Assembly: GCF_020497125.1 (NCBI RefSeq)
Contig: NC_059081.1
Location: 60,532,768 to 60,596,767, forward strand
From: Mauremys mutica
Lineage: Eukaryota > Chordata > Testudines > Geoemydidae
DNA: 64,000 nt
Reading direction: 5' to 3'
This document shows, piece after piece, positions 12,688-24,471 of the stretch. How positions within the stretch are numbered: position 1 is the first letter of the stretch; the number at the start of each line of letters is the position of its first letter. The notes below the pieces were generated by a model. It had not been told where the DNA came from, did not search any database, and worked only from the letters and a program-made list of their open reading frames with translations. A program made the translations under genes and the position numbers.

Positions 12688-14384
12688 GCCAGCCTCAGCC
12701 ACTTCTGAGTCAATCACATTAAATTCATGAAAATCATTCTGAAATCTGCCACAAAGTCTTCTGGCTTTGTATGGAGTGAGTGGTTCACTTGAAATCTATT
12801 CTTGACAGGTGACAACTCCGTAGCCGTGTTAATTTTTTTGTGTGAATGTGTGTGATCAGGTGTATTGTGTGACTCAATGTGTGAAGAGCTTATTGTGTGA
12901 GAAGCTAAGTCAATGAAATTAGCTAGGCACTAAATTGTGTAAGTGGCAAAGTCTGTGGTCATTTTTAGCTCTTTCAGGATGTGAGCACCACATTGTAGGT
13001 TGGGCTCCTGCAATGATTCTGTCTTCTGCACTCACAAGCCTAAATGAGTATTTCTAATGGGTTTATTTAATATGAATTGACTTTGATTGGGATATTGTTT
13101 TTATATTTCTTCTGTAAGGTCAGGCTTCTTTTCAGCATAAGCAGACATGCATTCTAAGCATTTCAATTGGTATTCTTCTACTGTTCTCCTACTTGAGAAC
13201 TGCTATCTGATCAAACCTGTATTTTTTAATTATGTATTTATAGGCAGATGGGAGAATGGTTTACAGGCAACATATGATCTTCCCTGCAAATGTCGGAAAA
13301 TTGTGGATTTTTTTTAATATTGCCTTATCGGTTTCCTTTTTTTATTACTGATGACTTCATTCTGTCTGAATTCAATGCTTCAGTTTCTTTGGGGTAAACT
13401 AATAGATTATGTATGCGATATTTGCACAGCACTGATTGAATTCATCTGGTGAGTTTGAATGTGGTTCATATATTCCCATAATTGTCAGGAGCCAAGTTGA
13501 AATTCAGAACTGTTGCATGAGCATTGGAGAAGGCATCATATTCATCTCACATTACTCCAGAGTGAGTGAGACTGCTTTATGTTACACTAGCACAGCTCTG
13601 AGTTCTCTCCCAATATAAAGAGGGGGACTTGGGCCTTAAAAAGCAAGAATATCTTTAAATGTGTTGCTAGAGAGAAAAATCAGGATTTTTTCACCCTCAA
13701 AAGCTATGCTTATTGTTTATATGTTATGGATAAAATAGGGCACATTGCTGAAGTCTGCCTTTATTAAATGAGTAACTTTTCTTTCAAAAGCATCTTTAGC
13801 TTATATTTGCCTGTTGAATCTTATTGCTGCAACCTGCAGGTGAATTTGGGTTGACTCTGTGGTTTGCTAAAGAAAAGGTGCCAAATACAGTCTTTAACAT
13901 GTACTGAGGGTGAAGATTCCTTACACTGTGCCTTGGCACACCTATGCATGGTCCATGTGCTTATGTGATTAGCATCTTTATTGTTTTGCGTACACACAAA
14001 ATGGAAGAGTTAAGGTTGCAGGATAAGCGAATATATGATTATGTGCCTCAATATTAAGATTTTGTTCGTATGAGTTTGGGGTGACCACATTACTGCAAAG
14101 CCATTAGGCACACGTCTCAAATAAGTGCCAATAAAACCTTTATTCTGCCATGTCATCTGCATTTGCCATATATGATACGTTACAGAAAAACTATTTTAGA
14201 GTTCCATAGACTCGGACTAGCAGGGCTTGCGTTAGTGCTTCAAAAATAGGTATATAGACAGTGCTTCTAGTGTTCCAACCCTGGGAAATAGGGGGGGGAA
14301 AAGTCAAGCTATAAAATAGTGACATTATTATATATGGGAAAGTAGTATCTGATCATTTTTAAATGTTTGTCAAATGTATTCAGC
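12688..14384. other. Intronic stretch, nothing firm recognised
   Basis: A TGTGTGA-rich imperfect simple repeat lies at about 12838-12903, and an eight-base G run near 14290. No exon was found before the real one at 14984. Confidence 0.5.
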
Positions 14385-14515
14385 CCTAATCCTACAAAGA
14401 CTTATGCCTGTGCTGAACTCCTGTGCTGTCAGTCGCTCCGTTGACTTGATTGCGACTATTCTCAGTGCATAAAGTTCAGCATATGTGTAAGTCTTTGCCG
14501 TGTTAGGGTCGAATA
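14385..14515. repeat. Fold-back repeat of the CATTGACTT family
   Basis: Left and right halves are partly inverted copies: CCTACAAAGACTTATGC on the left pairs with CATATGTGTAAGTCTTTGC on the right, around a core with TTGACTTGATTG. Related short fold-backs occur at 18566, 20056, 22136, 30548, 48855 and 59553. Confidence 0.4.
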
Positions 14516-14589
14516 CATTTTACAAACATTTAAAAGTACCAGATGCTACTCTTCCATATGTAATAATGTCCCCATTTTATAGTTTGACT

Positions 14590-14605
14590 CCCCCCCCCCC
14601 CCCCC
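14590..14605. repeat. Poly(C) run of 16
   Basis: An uninterrupted run of 16 C, with no other simple repeat around it. It lies about 380 bases upstream of the exon acceptor. It is probably length-polymorphic and error-prone in sequencing. Confidence 0.9.
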
Positions 14606-14983
14606 ATTTCTCAAGGCTGGAACCTTAGTTCTTTCTGTAACTGAGAATGGGATTCCTGCCTTTTTTATGTTATAGAACTTTTTGTTCCTAGCCCTGATAG
14701 CTCATGAAATATCAGACCAGAAAGCTTATACTGCTCCGGGTCTAAATGCTACTTACCTCAGTCAAATGCAATTTCAGGGAAAATTCCGTATTTAGAGTGA
14801 CAAAGTAAATAGTTCTGTGGCAGATGATTATTATTATTTATTTAAATACGGTAGCCATTTGTCATTGTTCATAGGAATGACTGAGCAGAGTACAGGTGAG
14901 AAGGTCAGAGTTTATCACATTGGTATCAGCATTATATGGATAGTCGGGATTGTACATATGTAATTTATCATTTTATTTTCCAG

Positions 14984-15119
14984 TGGCTGTCCAGCTGGTG
15001 GGAATGCAGAGCGTATCCAGAAGCTACGGAAGGAATACCATCAGGCCAGGCGAGATGGTTTACCTTTCTACGAGGATGATGAGATGAGAACATGGTCATC
15101 TGATTATGATCAGCACTGG
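14984..15119 (+). CDS. PARD3B: PARD3B internal coding exon, near the C-terminus
   Basis: Partitioning-defective 3 homologue B is a PDZ scaffold of tight junctions and cell polarity, related to Par-3. The 136-bp exon follows a good acceptor (TTTTATTTTCCAG) and ends at a GTAGGT donor. Its first base completes a codon begun in the upstream exon; 45 codons then follow. Visible landmarks are RIQKLRKEYHQARRDGL, PFYEDDE and SDYDQHW. This charged, probably helical segment matches the C-terminal part of PARD3B as I remember it. It also aligns with the PARD3 segment containing RIQRLRQEFQQAKQ, but is clearly the B paralogue. The other two frames stop or look unlike protein. It contains none of the PDZ domains or the N-terminal oligomerisation domain, which lie upstream of the window. 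Reading past the donor stays open for 40 codons to a TAA at 15240. Confidence 0.92.
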
Positions 15120-15654
15120 GTAGGTTGCTATCCAGCAAAGCTTTTCGAAGTATGGAAAGCCTGCAGACGACATTGGCTGGTTTGTTTTTGTTTTCCAGAT
15201 ACTGTGTCTCTGTATCAGTTTAACATGACTATTTGGGTTTAACTTCAGCCCATCAAACAAATCATTTATATAATTTAAACTCTACTAACATGAGTCACTT
15301 CCAGTGCTGTGATGTCCACCCGCTATTAGACATAAGCATTGGCCCAGATTTGCACCATCCCCGGGGCAACTCGCTGCAAGTGCTTCCAGCCAGCATGATT
15401 CCTTCCGGTCTCTTAGCAGGATGCAGCACGGTCCCTCTGCTCATCAAGCTGTTTCCCTTTGGGGTGAAGTGGGGATTAGGAGAACACAGACTCAAATTGT
15501 GCCTGGTTGCTGCATGGGAATGAGGAGACCCAAGTGTGGGGGGGCCAAGGTTACTTACACCCTCCCCTTGCACACCTGTGCCAGGGCCATTAACAGTCCG
15601 GGCCAAACACTTCCCTTGCCTCCTCTTGTTCCACGTTTTAAGTGTAAAAATTAA

Positions 15655-15885
15655 TACCTTGCCCTTTTATAGAGCCTTCGCTCAGAGGCTCTCTAAGCGC
15701 TTTACCAATAGGATTGAATTAAGTCTAATAACACAACTGTCTAGTAGGAAAATTCCATTTTCCCCATATTACAGCTAGGGAACAAAGTGCTGTGACTGTC
15801 CCAAGGGCATACCGTGCCAGTGTGGGATAGAGCCAGCAATAGAATCCAGTGCTCCTCACTCCTCCGGTGCCTTAAATATATGGAA
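15655..15885 (-). repeat. MIR-like SINE fragment, antisense
   Basis: On the + strand TTTTCCCCATATTACAGCTA is followed by AACAAAGTGCTGTGACTGTC, CCAAGGGCATACC and GATAGAGCCAGCAATAGAAT. This is the complement of the conserved MIR core, so the element lies on the - strand. Preceding text with CTTTATAG-like and GCGCTTTACCAA motifs fits the MIR 3' part. Heavily diverged. Confidence 0.6.
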
Positions 15886-17489
15886 TATCTTCATATCATA
15901 GGAGACCATTATGGGGTCCTGCAGCAATCTGAGTTCTGCCTGGACAAGAATTTCAGGGTTGCGCTCGGTCTCTAAAAATAAATAAGGCCAATCAATGTTC
16001 AGACATGCAACTCTCTGTCATGCTGCATGACGTGGTGCAATTTAAACCAAATTCAAACTTTATTTTAAAAAACAAACGTAACAATTTAAAACATGTTAGA
16101 ACCCAAGTATAACTGAATTTTTATAAGTACTAACGTCATCAGTGTCTCCAGTATTCCCCAAACTTGCCAGACTATCAGTTTGAATGAAAAATTGAAATCT
16201 TCAGTTACTGTGCTTTGTGTTCCTAAAAAACAAAATGTGGCTTTATCACAATCACAAGTGTATATTACGTATGTGTGAAATTATACAGAGCCATCATTTT
16301 TCTGAGGTAATTTCAGAAATATCATTCCCAGCAAGATCCCTTAGAGCAATTAACTTTGTTCCGTAGGCTTGAAGGTTGTGAACCAAATTTGGGAATCTGT
16401 TAAATTTCCATTCTTGGTTTAAAAAAATCTTGTTACAACCCAAATTTATAATCTAAATAAAATATATCTATCTATCGAAGACAGAGGCTGAAGAAATAAT
16501 CAGTGTCTTGGCAGTTACTCCAGACCTGGCCAATGATGCACCTAAAGCAGACTGAGGATTTCCACTTCTTATCTGAAACTGATAAGGCTTTATTACCCCT
16601 CCAAAGAGGTTCAGATTTATGGTCCAATATAATTTCCAAAGATTCACAAAGGTCCCTTATAGGTAATCCCTTTTAAGCCTTTTCTATTAAATATAATGTC
16701 CAAAGATTACCGATTTCCAAAGCTTCCTTTTTCCTGTGAGGCAAGAGGTCCTTAATCAAAGAACTCGAGAGAGCTTTAAAGCTCTCAGTCTTAGATTGAT
16801 TAATATTAGAGGCATCAAGATAGTTTCTGTTCCTCTTTCTAAGGCATGAATTTTTAACTGTTTTTGTTGAGAGGAAGACCTGCTATATAGTGTCTGCTCT
16901 AAACGCTAACTTTACCTTGATGGCTGAAGTTTGTTGCAACACCTAAATAGTTCCACCAGTCGAAGTCACTTGTACAGTTTCAAAGGCCTTGAGTGCCTGA
17001 CCTTCTCTAAAAAGTGCCAACAACTGGGAAGATGCAAGAGCGAAATCTCCTGCCTGCCACAGTCTCTCCATCCCCAGTTTGGTATTGCACCATATTCTGG
17101 ACCAGGAAAAATGGTGGCCACTGCTCCATTTCTCCTCACACTTGTTGGTAGTTCAAGAGCAGCCCTCTGATTTGGGCCCTTACACTGCTGGTTTTAACGC
17201 TGACCCCTGGCAGCATTATGGTAACACAGATTGAGCAACAGCCGATTTCCTCAACCTCTGTTCGCCAGTAAAAAGACAATCTGATGACTAATTCCATCAC
17301 TGTAAATAAAGAAAAACTTACTGTAGTCTCCACTTTGTCAGATCTCTCCCCTAAAGAGGCAGCAGGCAGCTGAGCAGGAGGAAATCCTGCTGTTACGGGC
17401 TTTATGGGCTTTTCTTCTCACAGCTGGAGAAGAGGAGCGGCCTCCTGATGTATTTTTAATATAGATAAGTTTAATACTATGCTTTTGTC
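15886..17489. other. Intronic stretch, nothing recognised
   Basis: AT-rich to mixed sequence with a short imperfect internal similarity around TTTCCAAAGATT (about 16630-16730). No gene or transposon end is evident. Confidence 0.5.
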
Positions 17490-17950
17490 AGTCAGCATGA
17501 TACCTAAGCCAGCTCTCCTTTAAGATGTCTTGCTAATGTACAGCAGCTGCTGTAATTACTGTACACCATCTAATGAAACATTCAGATAAATTAGAAAATA
17601 ACATAAGATCATTTAAGAAGACACTATCCACAGCGAAGCAGGAGGTTCAGAGATGGACGTTAGGGCTTGACCTCCAAAAAATAAGTCTGAGAGCTCACGC
17701 CGCACATTTCTATCTTCTAAAGCTGACATTGACAAGTGGCCTTTAGCTGACACTCTAATGGGACAGAATTTCTGGTGGAAAGGGTATTTCTAACAATCTA
17801 CTTTTTAAAAAATGAGATAAATCGAGTTAAAGTGCAGCGCCAGCTGAAAAGCCAGCGTTGTAAGGGAACATAATCTCATGACAGGCAATTGGGATCCATA
17901 AATGTTTTAAAAATAAGGTCAAAAATTCATTTTAAATAAGCTTGCTAGTT
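17490..17950. promoter_or_regulatory. Candidate conserved non-coding element
   Basis: Repeat-free sequence with CAGCAGCTGCTGTAATTACTG, a palindromic E-box next to a TAATTA homeodomain core, then GAAACATTCAGATAAATTAG and a second block around AGCGCCAGCTGAAAAGCCAG. The texture suggests constraint, but I cannot measure conservation. Confidence 0.2.
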
Positions 17951-20272
17951 GCTCTTCATTCCTCCCCCCACATCCATGTTTTTTTTTTTCAATTCTCCTC
18001 TGTTCTTCTCGTTTGTTGTTGTTATATATTTTTGCTCCCTTGCTCTTTTTTCTGCTCTCCCTCTCTCTCAGCCTGGGTTTTCTTTTTCTAAGGAACAGCT
18101 GAATAATTCAGTTTAGTATGTCTAAGTAAAGAGATACGTTTATATGGCACGGTTTGTGCTATCTAGCATAAAACTTCAAAATTATTTCCAGTTACTCTGG
18201 TTTTTTGGGTGGTTGTTTGGTTTCGTGCTCTTTAGACTCTCTCTCTCCCTCTCTCCAGCTTCATTACTCTGGGGAAAAATGATAAGCCAGATTCACAAGG
18301 GTTAGATGGCTTAAAGTGAAACATCTTTATTTCTCTAGGGCCAGTTAAGTAAAGAGAAATGTTGATTATAAAGTATAAATACTTTCCAGAAAAAAATGGC
18401 TGTTTTATTTTCATTTTAAAAACTGAAGTCCACTGGTAACCGTGTGGGTGTATTATGGGAGTGTACTGGTTCCCATGTCAGTGAGCGCATGCGTGCATGT
18501 ATGTATACGTCTTAATAGCCCACCAGTTAAATAATGCACGTTTTCACAAAAATATTGCTTTAAGAGCCTGATCAAAGCCCATTAGAGAGTCCCATTGACT
18601 TAAAGTGAGCTGTTGATCAAATCCTAAGAGAACTTTGTTAGAGCTGGGCCATAGGAACTTAGGACAGTCACTTTAGGAATTGGACGGAATTACAGCAGGC
18701 GCATTTTATGAGTGCTGTCCTTCCCACTGCTTCACTGAAACAAGAAAACAAAACAAAAAAATAAGGGGGGGAACGAATGGTCAATCAAGGCAATAAAGTA
18801 TATGTGTGGGACGGAGGGAGAGAGACAGGGAGAGAGAGAGTTTAAAAAACTCAGAATAAAAAATTTTACTTGGATTTACTTGGATTGTTTCACAGATTTC
18901 ATACCAATCCTGTTACTTAAAACCTTAGTCCTGCCTTCACTGTGACATTACATTCTTCTCACAGACTTATTTTGTTCATGTTCTTCCAGGGACTGTGTAT
19001 AATTCATTACAAATTGAGTGTGGTTCTTCACCTGTAGGTAACTGCAGCAGCCTGACAATATCCTATAGGATACCTTGTATACAGCAGATCTTACAACTTT
19101 TTATTCCTCATTTGCAAATTAGATTTATGTGTTGACAAAAAAATGAAAGGAAAAAAATCCTTTCTTCAGCTATCTGATCTCCACTCAGATCTGTGCGCTA
19201 GGCCTTAATATATTATCTGTCAACAGGTTTTGATTGAAGCAAATTTGTAGTGTCGTGAATTTTGTCAGTTCCCGATTAAGGTTACAAAAAGAAGAATCAT
19301 ACCCTTTTGTGTTAAAGGCCAAGCAGTTTATTGTGTATCTGGCAAAGGTCCATACCTAAAAATCAAACAGAGAAAAGGAAGGTTGAGAACTGCATTATTT
19401 TTCCATAATGTGTCAAAAGGTTCTATACTTACTTTGGAGTGAAAAAGGAGCTCTTTGTGTTTTAATGAGCAATTAATTCCAGCGTCAGGATGTTGAGTTT
19501 AAAGCAGGTTAGGTTCCAGAAAACCACAAACGTTTGTGTTGGATCATGGTTAAAAACCAAAATTCCAACTTCTAGAATAATAACATTCCTGTCTTCTAGT
19601 GCAATGGGAGAAATGACAATTTTATGTACTAAGGGAAACCATAGGAGAGCTTCTATGAATTCCAGATTTTCTGAAAGGCTGCTGACGACTACTCGGTTGA
19701 ATACATTTAATTCTTTTTAGGGGAAAAGTAAACTCGTTTAGAGTAGAGCAACTTTGAAAACTAGCATTCAGAAATATTTGTGCTGTTAAAAAAGCATCAT
19801 AGGACTAATGAAAATTAAAACCTCCTATTAAAATGTGTTTTTACCCATCAAGAATTCATCTTTGGCCTATGCTTCTATTCTGTCTGACCTTCAAAGAGTT
19901 TGGATTGGGATAATTCTGAAACAATGTCAACTGCTCTGACTAAGCAATGAAATTCTGATTTTTTGGTGATGCGGGAGGATTGTCGTGGTGAAATCTTAGC
20001 CAAACCTCATGTGAAAAATAAACTGTTCCAGAAAGGAGACACAAAGAGACCCAAATCTACCCATTTTAGTGGTAAGCATGAGTGACTCCATAAACTTCTG
20101 TGGAGTCACTCCTACTTATGCCAAGGTTGAATTAGGCACAAAACATCTAAACTAGAGCAGACTCTGAAATGCTGATGTCTCTTAGCTAACATTGTCAAAG
20201 TACCCTCTTCTCTTTACCAAGGGAAGGAATACTACTACATACCGTCTTAATGAACTCCACTGGGTAGCATGC
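17951..20272. other. Intronic stretch with simple repeats and two fold-backs
   Basis: CT-rich tracts lie near 18057-18070 and 18235-18258, and a GA tract at about 18812-18842. Short fold-backs are at 18566-18632 (GTCCCATTGACTTAAAGTG core) and 20056-20145, where AGTGACTCCA pairs with TGTGGAGTCACT. No coding region is supported. Confidence 0.5.
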
Positions 20273-20933
20273 ATGCCTGTGACAGACCCAGACCAGTGGG
20301 GTACAGGAGTCTGGTAGAGGGCAAATATACTGGTCACTGGATGAGTAGTTTTCTGTTCCCTGAGTGACCAGAGCAGGGGCTGCACTAGAGTAATCAGGAA
20401 CCTGCTAGAACCAATTAAGGCAGACAAGCTGATTAGATCACCTGCAGCCAATCAAGGCAGGCTAATCGGGGCACCTGGGTTTAAAAAGGAGCTCACTCCA
20501 GTCAGGCGGGGGGCGGAGGAGCCAGAGGAGAGGAAGTGCGTGTGAGGAGCTGGCAGCAGGAGGCACAAGGAGCTGAGAGTGAGAGGATGTGCTGCTGGAG
20601 GACTAAGGAGTACAAGCGTTATCAGACACCAGGAGGAAGAAGATAAAGAAGGTGAGGATAAAAAAGGTGTTTGGAGGAGGCCATGGGGAAGTAGCCCAGG
20701 GAGTTGTAGCTGTCATGCAGCTGTTACAGGAGGCACTATAGACAGCTGCAATCCACAGGGCCCTGGGCTGGAACCCGGAGTAGAGGGTGGGCCCGGGTTC
20801 CCCCCAAACCTCCCAACTCCTGATCAGACACAGGAGAAGTTGACCCAGACTGTGGGGAAGATCACTGAGGTGAGCAAATCTGCCAATAAGTGCAGGACCC
20901 ACCAAGGTAGAGGAGGAACTTTGTCACAATGCC
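20273..20933 (+). mobile_element. Solo LTR with 5-bp target duplication
   Basis: The 651-bp unit 20278-20928 begins TGTGACAGACCC and ends TTTGTCACA, giving the inverted TGTGACA/TGTCACA termini of an LTR. Both sides carry ATGCC (20273-20277 and 20929-20933), the 5-bp duplication usual for Ty3/gypsy and retroviral integration. A TATA-like GTTTAAAAAGGAGC lies near 20480 in a plausible promoter position, followed by a G- and A-rich transcribed part. No internal region or second LTR is nearby, so this is a recombination relic. Strand is assigned from the TATA-like position. Whether it is gypsy-type or an endogenous retrovirus cannot be settled from the LTR alone. Confidence 0.85.
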
Positions 20934-22884
20934 TTAAAAGTTAGGTTGAATTCCAATAATACGTAGTGTCGCTTATTCTGAAAATCAAGATGTTGCTTTT
21001 CACAATATTTAAATGTAGAAGTTGGTGTCTGAGGGGAGCAAATATTAAAGCTTCTGTGTTACATCTCCAAGTAAATGATTTAAATAAACAGAAGCAAATA
21101 ATATCCTGTTTCTTTCCTTTGCTTACTGCTGTAAAAGACTACTACTTTGATACATCAACAATGCTTCTCATATATATGGATGAAATCATCTTTAAACAGC
21201 TCCCAGCACACTCAGGAGAACTTTATATATTAACACATGGTGCAGTGGTCACATCTCGTGCAGTTAGTGAATGATCATCTCATCTCTCTCAAACTGAGAA
21301 TTTGAGCACAATATCACAAAAAACATGACAGCTGCTGCCGCATGTGTTGATGTATTATAAAGAACCCCAGAGGTTTTATTTTATAATTTTTAAGTGCAAA
21401 CTAACCCACTTAGCTGAAACGTTTAAGGGACATCAGAAACAAACATCTAATTGGTGATTTAGATGATCAGTGGAGTCACTGAATAAGTGATTATGCCATG
21501 GGAGGTGTGAGCAATTACTGCCACTTGTGTGCTCAAACAGGCGTTTGCATGTAATGTGGTGCACAGTTTTCTGCATACAAAAATGGCCCTTTAAAAGCTT
21601 GGACCTATGTGTATTTATTTGTGGGTTTGTATTTGCTAGTGGGGCAATGTGGTTTATCTGAGTGGTAAGGTAGCCGGCTCTTTGAGAATTATTTCCTTTT
21701 TTGGCAAACCATCTCTAGTCCAGCTTTTCCAATTTTCTAGCCACCTGCTGGCTTTTCTAAGAATCACTCCATACATGAGCATGTGTGCACACACTCATAA
21801 ATATGCCAGATCTCAGGCTGGCCTCATATGTGAGAGCGTGAATCATGGGGAAAGTGAAAGAGGATTGGGGTTTTAACATTGAGCCTTCATGAGAAGTTGT
21901 CAGAGCTAGTATTTCTCTCTTTGAACCTTCCCTTTCCCTTGCAGGAATGTATTTCTGCATGACAGCTCAATTCCTGACCTCCAGCAAGTCAATGCCCCAC
22001 ATACCATAGGAACAAATACAGCTGCTCACAACTCTGACAACAGAAAAGTAGTCTGACTACAGACTACAAAAAGTAAAAATTGACCTCCCTCTTCCTCAGG
22101 CCACTAGTAAGGGATTTTTTCTGACTTCTGGAATGGGGCCTTGGTCAGCAGAGCACTTAACTTTAAGCACATGAAATCAGTGGGACTACTCAGGTGCTTG
22201 AGTACTTTGTTGGGTTGGGGTCTGATAGACCAAAATCAGATCCCCATATGGAAGGAGTTGCAAAAGGTTTTATTTTTAATATTATATGTCTAGTGTATTT
22301 TAAAATAAATTGACATTTTTGGCTCCTAACTTTTGTAGTGTTATATACAAATCTCTCTATATTGTATGTCTTCATTTTTATTCGATACCAATCTGTCAAG
22401 TTCCCTAAAATAGCTTACAGAAGATCCCGAAAATTCCCTAGCTACTGTAGAATGAGAAGGAAAATGTTGGTCCATATCCCTGCAGTCCTTACTTAGGAAA
22501 ACTTCCTGAAATCAATAGGCATTTTGAGTAAGGACTTTCAAAACATTCTCCATTTAAGGTAATTGAAGGCAACTTTCAGAATAACCTCAGTGCAGCAGCC
22601 CACAGTGGTTTATACAGAACTCATGGAATAAAGTAGAGGCCAAAATGAGATGGGACATGCAGAGCAACAATTTCATTATGAGTGTGCCAAAGTACAGACC
22701 TCTCATTTGTAAAAATAACATAGCTATAGTTAAATATGTGACTATTGAAGATATTTTAAAATATATTTTCAAAAACATTAATTTTTTGGACTGACCTTTT
22801 TATGATATATCTATATAGTTGGGAAGTTGTGGGGTTTTTGTTGTTTTGTTTTTTGTGGTGTGGTTTGGTTTTTTTAATGTTACG
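20934..22884. other. Intronic stretch with one fold-back repeat
   Basis: Unique-looking sequence. At 22136-22250 AGCACTTAACTTTAAGCACA and AATCAGTGGGACTACTCAGG mark another member of the short fold-back family. A 102-codon frame at 20966-21274 has no recognisable domain or splice context. Confidence 0.5.
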
Positions 22885-22989
22885 GCATAAGCCAGTGGTT
22901 CTCAAACTTTTGTACTGGTGACCCCTTTCACACAGCAAGCCTCTGAGTGCGACCCCCCCCTTACAAATTAAAAAAACCCTGGCATAAGC
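22885..22989. mobile_element. 89-bp hAT deletion derivative with 8-bp duplication
   Basis: The core 22893-22981 opens with CAGTGGTTCTCAAAC and ends in ACCCTG. GCATAAGC flanks it on both sides (22885-22892 and 22982-22989). The left 80 bases match the familiar Charlie-like hAT left end. The right part is reduced to a few bases, so nearly the whole body has been lost while the duplication stays perfect. Confidence 0.8.
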
Positions 22990-23630
22990 CATAAGATATA
23001 TTTCCTTAAAGTTTCCCTTAAAGTTAAAGTATTTCCTTAAAGTTTCTCTGAAGGAAATGCTCACTGCAAAATGCATTAGCAGATCTGCTTGTTAAATTAC
23101 ATCATAGCCACAAGTCCAGTAGCACTGAGCTTTGAAAGTAGTTTGGGTATGTTGTTGTCAGGCAGTTGAGAACACTGGAGCGTTCACGATTTCTTCACAG
23201 TAAAGATGTGAAAAGTAATTAGAATGTATCGCTGGATGTTGTGTATAAGCAATTATCTATGAATATATAGAGGCTTGATTTTTCTCAGCAAACAGGCGAC
23301 ATTGTTATAATTATTTAGAATGAAAAATAAAGTCAGTGACTCAGACACCGAGAGATTGGGTGGATAACTTTATTAGTTCCTAGTGTAAGGTCTGAAGTGC
23401 AGATGCTAATCTAATAACAAGACAGCATTAAAATACAGTACAAAAAATGGGAGAAGAAAACTCCATTTACCAGGTCAGGCTGATGCATTACATGACTTTG
23501 ACTCTTTTGTCCAAGACCTATTCTCTTTTTCAATTTTCAGTCCACATTTTTGTGACCAACTCTAATTGTCAGTGGGAGCTTGGAAAAAGGAGCACTGACC
23601 CCTTAATGCTAAAAATGTGATGTAATGAAA

Positions 23631-23846
23631 AGAGAGACAAGGTGGGTGAGGTAATATCTTTTATTGGACCAACTTCTGTTGATGAAAGGGACAAACTTTT
23701 GAGCTCCACAGAGCTCTTCTTCGGGTCCCCACAGAGCTCTGTGAAGCTCAAAAGTTTGTCTCTTTCACCAGTCCAATAAAAGGCATTACCTGACCCACTT
23801 TGTCTCTCATAGCCTGAGTCCAACATGACAACCACAACACTGCAAA
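23631..23846. repeat. Self-complementary turtle repeat, full palindrome
   Basis: The left arm, with AGAGAGACAAGGTGGGTGAG, TCTTTTATTGGACCAACTTC and ACAAACTTTTGAGCTCCAC, pairs with the right arm, with GTGAAGCTCAAAAGTTTGTC, CCAGTCCAATAAAAGGCAT and ACCCACTTTGTCTCTC. The loop is the short stretch around CTTCGGGTCC. A transcript would form a hairpin of about 90 bp. Family membership is shared with 4866, 46413 and 61861. Confidence 0.75.
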
Positions 23847-24325
23847 CATCGAATTACAAAGCGTTCCATCTAGTGAATGTGCTGTGTTAAGGAGCTCTGC
23901 AAAAATTCTTAGTTATTGCTTTTTGTGTTTGCATTTCTAATTTTAAAATCTTTTTTTAATGTGCATGTATACTTTAGTAAATTGGATTTTTTTAAAATCT
24001 CTGTGCTTAGAAATTTACCAGTTCAAAAAAGGACTCTGTCTGAGTCATAATAAGACACTTGTTCAAAGTAAACTGATCTGAGGGATCAACCTTGATGTTA
24101 AGCTGGTTTTTGTCTTTTTATGGTACTTGCGGATCAGCCATTTATTTGTTTGGCAATTAGTGTGGCAAATGCCACAGTTTGTGTTTTGTTACCTTTTTCT
24201 ATTGTAGTGATGTAAATAATGGTCTAGCTAATGTGTATGTGTCCCATAGCCACTGCATGGACTCATTGCTGCTGAATTGCATGTTGTATGTCCCATACTG
24301 GCAATAGCTAATGAAATTCTCCTTT

Positions 24326-24415
24326 AAATCAAGTGGTAGAAGTTTGAATGCTTTTTGGAGCAGAAGGATATGGGTTCTATCCCTACTACCTCCACTAAGG
24401 CCCAGGTGGTCATGG
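24326..24415 (+). repeat. Possible tRNA-type or MIR-like SINE fragment
   Basis: A box-A-like CAAGTGGTAGAAG is followed 30 bases later by a box-B-like GGGTTCTATCC, and then by CTACTACCTCCACTAAG. The layout resembles the head of a tRNA-derived SINE such as MIR. It is degraded and the call is tentative. Confidence 0.3.
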
Positions 24416-24471
24416 TGCATAATCTGTTAACCCTGAAGTGCTAGGTCACCACAAATGTGTTAGCAATAGTA

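Noticed and set aside
18230..18260. Pyrimidine tract ending in CTCTCTCCAG, a possible splice acceptor
   Set aside because: No coding frame with PARD3B-like content or a donor follows. It is a CT simple repeat.
20579..20944. 121-codon open frame on the + strand
   Set aside because: Lies inside the solo LTR, whose ends and duplication explain the sequence.
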